Source: Epiperipatus broadwayi
Taxonomy: Eukaryota > Onychophora > Udeonychophora > Euonychophora > Peripatidae
Assembly: GCA_028023455.1 (NCBI GenBank)
Contig: JAQFVV010000504.1
Coordinates: 1 to 64,000 of the forward strand
Direction: 5' to 3'
DNA: 64,000 nt
Positions 58,736 to 64,000 of this stretch are shown one piece after another. The position numbers and the translations under genes are program-made. Each line of letters begins with the position of its first letter. Within the stretch, counting starts at the first letter, position 1. Below the pieces are notes generated by a model. It was not told where the DNA came from, made no database searches, and worked only from the letters and a program-made list of their open reading frames with translations.

Positions 58736-58861
58736 TTGATACACCATCATAAAGTAATACGTATAATTACACAATTCCGCGGATTAACCACCAGCGCTGG
58801 AATGAATGTAAAATACAAAAAATGGCAATTAAATAATCTGCGGATTAACCACCGGCACAGA
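58736..58861 (+). repeat. Spaced repeat of GGATTAACCACC
   Basis: CCGCGGATTAACCACCAGCGC near 58776 and CTGCGGATTAACCACCGGCAC near 58838 are about 60 bp apart. A weaker match, TTGTGGATTGATACACCATC, lies near 58729. The conserved core contains GGATTA and AACCAC. Confidence 0.75.
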
Positions 58862-59311
58862 TTAATACCTTTCAACATTAAAAAACAACATTACTATTTA
58901 CCTCATATTAAAGTGCAAAATCATCCTCCTCAGTTACTCTGATCATTCAGAAAACACTAACACTTTAGCAAATGTGGGTTCTTGCATAATAAAATGTTAC
59001 ACTAATCAGGACAACTAATGTACTAACTTATCTTACTTAAAATAAAACATGTGTAATGCAATATAAGTAATATTAGCATAGGAATATAAATCTGGAAAGA
59101 CTCACAAAATACCTCACAAAGATTGATACATCTCATGAATTCATTTAGTACTTTTCAAGCCCTTTTCGCAAGCGCTATTCTCTTGAATAAATATTTTATT
59201 CAACCCCTATTAATTTAAACTTAATAAAATATAACTTATGAACTTCATATGCAAGTTCATATAACGATAAAATTTAAGTAATGAATTATTCATCAAATAC
59301 ATAAAATCTAA

Positions 59312-59412
59312 GAGGTGTGTGTGTGATATAAATTAAATGTATAGCATTTTAAAGTTCAATATATGAATTTTAGCAGGTGTGTGTGTCACAAATTAGATTG
59401 TATAGCATTTTA
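59312..59412 (+). repeat. Duplication with GTGTGTGT core, period about 61-73 bp
   Basis: AGGTGTGTGTGTGATATAA...TATAGCATTTTA recurs as AGGTGTGTGTGTCACAAAT...TATAGCATTTTA. Two copies only. Confidence 0.75.
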
Positions 59413-60759
59413 TAACGACAAATATGATCCGTGAAATCCATGTACGATGTGTTGAACAATAAATGTACGAAGTAATAAATATAATTATGGTTGAATTCCA
59501 TACATGCAATTTTATCCATTTGTGTTAGTTATTATAATCACTATTAGATTAACGATTTTACGTGGCTCCATAAACATGAAACAATTTCAAGACATGACAA
59601 GCAGAACTTAAATGAAAATGTTTTTCAAAAGTTATTAATTTCTACAGTTCTCTATTAAAAATGTTCCAAGTTTATTACATCCATGCTATTATTTATTTAT
59701 CCACGCTTAAATCTAGGAATAATAATTACAGCAATTAATTCAATCATTCCAAACTGACGATAAAATTAGAAAATAGCTTTGATCAATTATTTGAAGACTG
59801 TTTATTATCCAAATGGCAAACAAAAATTAACTAGCAAATATTTTCCTGGCATTATAAAGTTAAATATCAATCAATACTATATTTTTTATTAGAATTTGAA
59901 AAGGAAATATTAAACTATATTGATAACTTTAACATTTTACTTTAATTTAAACTTCTTCTTTTTTAAAAAGCAAATTTTCATATTTATAAAACTTCTGTAA
60001 TTAAAATACTTATTTAAATTTTCCAAATTGTAGAACAATAAACATTTTAAAACATACCAAATTCTTGCAATTAATTCTTTTAAACTGGGAAGCTCTGACA
60101 TTTCAAATGTAATATTGGGAAATTATTACCGGTGATTTGATCCACTTGGCCAGCCGACTTGAACAGACTTTTAAATTTAGCAATTCATCTTATATTTAAA
60201 TACCACGATATTATTTTTACGTTTATAGCAAATTTGTGGTAATCAGTTTACTTGTTAACAATTTTAAAATAAGCTTATCAAATTTACACCATTTGCCTTC
60301 TTACCATTTTCTTTTTTTTCTTCTCTTCCTCCAAAAGCAAACTAACAGACGATCTGCTCTTAAATTCGCGCTCTTTTCTTTTTTTTACATTGAGACGCAT
60401 ACGTAATTACTGTATTTATTTTTAATAATTTATTTTAATTGAACAAATGGTTTTTTTTTAATTCAAATGAAATAATTTTTAAGACTACTTTAAACAAATA
60501 AAACAAAATATTATATTTTAATACTATTTTACCAAATTAAATGTTTTGTCAAAATTTTTAAAAAGTTAAACATTCTGATATGAATTAGGATATGGAACGA
60601 AGCAAATTTAAATTTATTAAAATAATGTAAGAGAGTAATCTGTTCAAAGTGCAAATCAAGCCAATCAAATCACCAAAGAAGATAGAGAAATTTTTTAATA
60701 ATAGTTACATCAATTATTATATTTTATGCTAAAATATATGGTTACAATATATATATACT

Positions 60760-63240
60760 CTTTTTACTCTCCATACTAGTTCTCCATCTCTCCAATTCCC
60801 TATTCTTTATTAATGCATCTATTCTTTTATCTCATTTCTTACCACTATAACATTCAACAATCCTCCTAACACAATCATCCCACTTTTGTACAAGTATACT
60901 GATATAAATTCTTTATCCAAATCTTTTGCATACTGTATTAACTTTCTCACCCATCTTATTGCCAGCCCTTTACTTATAACCCAATTAAATACTATTTTGG
61001 CTATTCTTTTATTATACATAAAATGCAACCTACCAGACATTTTCATTTTACTTTTTGCCTCTCTCATATAAAAACTTGACCATCCCGTTTCTCCTTGAAT
61101 TGCCTTCTTTGCTGTCCACACATCTGCATCTAAAGCATGTCTTCCTATTTCCCTTTCTACTTTTTCTAAGTAATCTAGCACCCCTTTACTAACACATAAG
61201 CCATCATTACCATATATTAACCCTGCTATTGCCACTCACATACAAATCTAGCTACATCATATTTATTATATGAAAACACTGTTAATTTCATTATCAATCC
61301 CTTTGATCAATTTTTTCTCCCATTCATCCAAGCAATTTTTCTGATTACTTAAGATGATTCCTAAATAACTATATCTATTCACCACACTTAACTTTATATC
61401 CTCCTATAAAAACTCTACATCTTCTCTTTCCCCAGTATTAACCATCATTATATTTGATTTTTCTTCACTAAATTTAATCTCTATCTTTTTACCCACCCTT
61501 GTACATGTCCTCAGCATAGTTTCCATATCTTCTCTTCTTTCTGCACACAAAAAGACATCATCCACAAAAAAAGACCTGACAAAGTATATACTCCCTTACC
61601 ACCTATTAACTGTATCTCTATTTCTCTTCCTAATCTTTCTATTGCTCTCTTCATTCTCCATTACACTCAAATATAACAAAAACAAAATAGGTGTCATAGG
61701 GAATCTTTACCTTAGACTCACCCCATTTTTAACTTTAACTGATTCTATATCTCCTAATTGATACATATAGTAATTATTTTTATATAATTTCTTAATAATA
61801 TCCACTAAAACTTCATCCATTCCCAAATTTGCTAAACTTACCCATAATCTATTTCTATTTACTCTATTATATGCCTTCTCTATATCTATAAAACTCATAT
61901 ATAACTGTCTATCTGTATTCCTACTCATATCGATAAGTTGTGTGTGTAACTACAAATAAGCTTTACTTTTACCCTAAGCCCTAAAATTCATTACCCATCT
62001 CTGCTGCCCATCCATCTAAACCTCTTGTCTTTCCACTTTTCAATTTCTTCCTTGTCTCATTCAGTTCATTTTTTTGTAAACCTAATATTCCCATTACTAT
62101 ATGCTTTCATGTTTTCCATCATTCTGTCCTTAACATCTAACATCTTTTCTATATGCATTACATATCTATTTAAGATTCTCTCTAAATCTTCTCTAGAGCT
62201 ACACTCTATTCCCTCATCATTGAGTAATACTATCCTCTCTTTCGCTCCCCTAAATTTCTTCTCTTAATGTAATTCCAAAATTTTTTACTCCCATAATCTT
62301 CCACTTTTATTAATATCCTCCAATAATTTACTTTGCAATTTCATTCTCTCTCTATAATTATCTATTTTAGCCAACTTCTTCTTTTCCAAGTTCTTTTCCC
62401 TATTAGCATTAATATCTTTTTCATTTTCTTTGTTTTTAATAGCACACTTATATTTTCTTTTTTTAATAGCACACTTATATTCTCTGCATGCTTCTTTCCT
62501 CTCTTTTACACTTTTACTAATTCTCATTTTTTTATTACTTTTATTCTTCTGAATATTCTCACCTAAAACCCTATTTACCACTTTTTCTATTTTATCACAT
62601 CAATCCTTATACTCAACCCCAACCAACTCTTCCATGATTTCTTCAACTTGTATTTTATACTCTTCCAACTTATTCTTATCATTCCACCCTCCATCCACAT
62701 CTTTCACTATTGCTTCTTTTATTTCTATTCTCCCTCACATTACTAAACATTTCTTTTACAATGAAGTTATGATCACTATTACATACTCTCTCTTCATTAT
62801 CAAACACCTTAATTTTCCATATTTTATTCACTCCCTCTTTCTCTACCAATACATAATCTATTGTGCAAAATATATTATTTCTAGACCATGTGTATTGTCT
62901 CTCATAAATATTTGATAAATTACCAATGCTCAAATACACTCTGACACAATTTCTTTAAAAGCTGTTCATTCTTATTATCTACACCATTCAATTTCTTCAA
63001 TATGTCCATTCATATTCCCTATAACCATTATTCTCTTCCCCTTTTCTTTAAAAATCTGTATATCCTTAACTAGGCATTCATATATGCTACTGTTCCACTT
63101 CATTATAGTTTGACTAGCTTCAGTGGCTATATAAACTACATCCCCCATCCATTCTTGTCTACCCAACCTTATTTCAAACCACAAATGTTCTTGACATTTA
63201 ACAATATTTAAATATTTTTTGATACAACACCTATACCAGC
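60760..63240 (-). pseudogene. AP-endonuclease/RT LINE, 5'-truncated and decayed
   Basis: Minus-strand blocks appear in order. The endonuclease has a GNMNGHIEEIEW-like segment near 63010-62980, YTWSRNNIFCTIDYVLVE near 62890-62840, and SDHNF near 62770. A lysine-rich spacer lies at 62580-62285. The RT has SFIDIEKAYNRVNRNRLW near 61900-61850 and FVDDV with both aspartates at 61554-61565. The C-terminal part is EREIGRHALDADVWTAKKAI...GWSSF near 61165-61080. Stops and shifts separate all blocks, so no protein can be made. The 5' side is lost at about 63240, where a family-A repeat starts. The C-terminal end continues at 56765-57300 beyond a nested element. Confidence 0.85.
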
Positions 63241-63249
63241 ACTCATTTT

Positions 63250-63510
63250 TTCTTTTTTCCACACAATAGTGCCACCTAGTGCTAGCTCTAGTAATCAACA
63301 AATAATAGAAAACTTTATACTTTAATACCCATCAAGTGTCATCTCATCCAATATCCCTAGATTAGTTCACTGCTCTCAGATTTGCTCCTCACTAATGAAA
63401 GCCAATGGGGATATTCAATAAGAAGGTACTGGATGGGGATTAAAATACACAAACTTCTAGCATCTTTTAAAGATTGCACTAGGTGGCATTACTGTGTAGT
63501 AAAATTTGAA
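63250..63510. mobile_element. Family A foldback, diverged copy
   Basis: The left arm CACAATAGTGCCACCTAGTG and AGTAATCAACAAATAATAG faces the right arm CTTCTAGCATCTTTTAAAG and CACTAGGTGGCATTACTGTG. The centre has CTCAGATTTGCTCCTCACTA. Divergence is higher than in the 13-16 kb copies. It sits exactly between two LINE fragments of opposite orientation. Confidence 0.8.
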
Positions 63511-64000
63511 AGAAGGAAAATTTATGATTTTAAAAAAAAATTGATAGAAAAAAATAATAAAAACAGGAGTAAAATATTAGGGAGATTGAGTACTCTTGAA
63601 AAATAAAAGAATACAAACAAAAATTTATGGATATGGAATTATAATTGATATATTAAAAGAGCAGGTGAAAAAATATATTTTTTTTTAGCAAAGTTATATG
63701 CCAAATGTCTAAATGATAAAGATGTACCAGATGATTGGTGGGAATGCAGTACTAATATTAATATTTTAAAAAGTTGATTAAAAAAGATATTAGAAATTAC
63801 AGACCTATCAGCCTTTTATCAGTTTTTTACAAATTTTTTATCAAGATAATTACAACTTGTCTGCAAAGAACATTGGATTTCCACCAACCAAGAGAACAAC
63901 TTGGATTTAAAAGTGGTTTTAGTACAGTAGATCATATGCAGATATTGAGAGAAGTTATAGAAAGGACAAATAAATATGAGTTGCCATTATGCTTTAGATT
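63511..64000 (+). pseudogene. RTE-type LINE, EN-RT linker and start of RT, truncated by the window
   Basis: Plus-strand frames give NKNRSKILGRLSTLEK near 63555-63600, a KDVPDDWWEC stretch near 63720, and then the continuous RT start NYRPISLLSVFYKFFIKII from about 63797. The last runs to the window edge with EQLGFKSGFSTVDHMQILRE. This is the first RT block (NYRPISLL) and the GFxxxxST.DH block of RTE-type elements. The upstream linker has frameshifts, so the copy is probably not functional, although the RT start itself is open. The catalytic YADD lies beyond 64000. Confidence 0.85.

Larger units (their letters stand above)
57301..60746. mobile_element. 3.4-kb noncoding element with TG...CA ends, nested in a LINE
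   Basis: The left end is TGTAACCC and the right end TGGTTACA, giving 7-bp inverted termini of the LTR type. Both sides abut (TA)n, so the target duplication is probably a short AT word. LINE coding resumes on either side. No ORF above 70 codons and no retroelement protein motif is visible inside. In the minus orientation a TATA box (GTCAGTATAAAAAG, near 57830) and AATAAA (near 57644) are about 190 bp apart, as U3/R and R/U5 signals would be. It could be a very long solo LTR or a large non-autonomous element. Internal direct repeats lie at 58736-58861 and 59312-59412. Confidence 0.65.

Overview
This window is AT-rich animal DNA with no recognisable intact host gene. It carries no operons, tRNA clusters or CRISPR-like arrays. 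Almost everything identifiable is a transposable element or the remains of one, set in AT-rich noncoding sequence with microsatellites. The Ty3/gypsy polymerase at the left end carries the integrase ending SNPxERVMRE, a type I associate from memory with insect (notably hemipteran) elements. RTE-like LINEs, hAT and other DNA-transposon MITEs and tRNA-derived retroposons also occur. An arthropod, perhaps an insect, is the best guess; species cannot be named.

Layout. 1-9.3 kb: a Ty3/gypsy element entering from the left, with a frameshifted gag, a full-length pol ORF, a purine tract and a long AT-rich tail that may be an unusually long 3' LTR. 9.3-19 kb: a family-B repeat, two copies of a terminal-inverted-repeat DNA element (family C), two foldback copies of family A, and a compositionally distinct LINE 3' end. 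19-28 kb: a scrambled second gypsy remnant, a long TATC microsatellite, family-B pieces, a minus-strand LINE reverse transcriptase and a short family-A copy. 28-40 kb: mostly unassigned AT-rich DNA with a hAT MITE (exact 8-bp target duplication) and two well-spaced TATA/initiator core promoters. 40-47 kb: a cluster of RTE-like LINE fragments in both orientations, family-A and family-B copies, and a near-perfect foldback inserted in one copy of a local duplication. 47-54 kb: three copies of a tiny tRNA-derived retroposon, microsatellites, more LINE fragments and a composite family-A element. 55-63.2 kb: a minus-strand AP-endonuclease/RT LINE split by a 3.4-kb noncoding element with TG...CA ends. 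63.2-64 kb: a family-A foldback and the start of a plus-strand RTE-type LINE that runs off the window.

How the parts work together. The LINEs appear to have supplied the reverse transcriptase. Family A, family B and the tRNA-like retroposon are short and noncoding; family A and the tRNA-like element have 9-17 bp target duplications expected of target-primed reverse transcription, and family A shares an end module with the 55-63 kb LINE. Several nested insertions can be ordered because an empty counterpart or a continuing reading frame is visible. I found no cellular pathway, defence system or novel enzyme. The strongest novel candidates are the 3.4-kb nested element, the family A/LINE partnership, the minimal tRNA retroposon, and a conserved short frame in family B. 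All coordinates of repeats are by-eye estimates unless a duplication is quoted.
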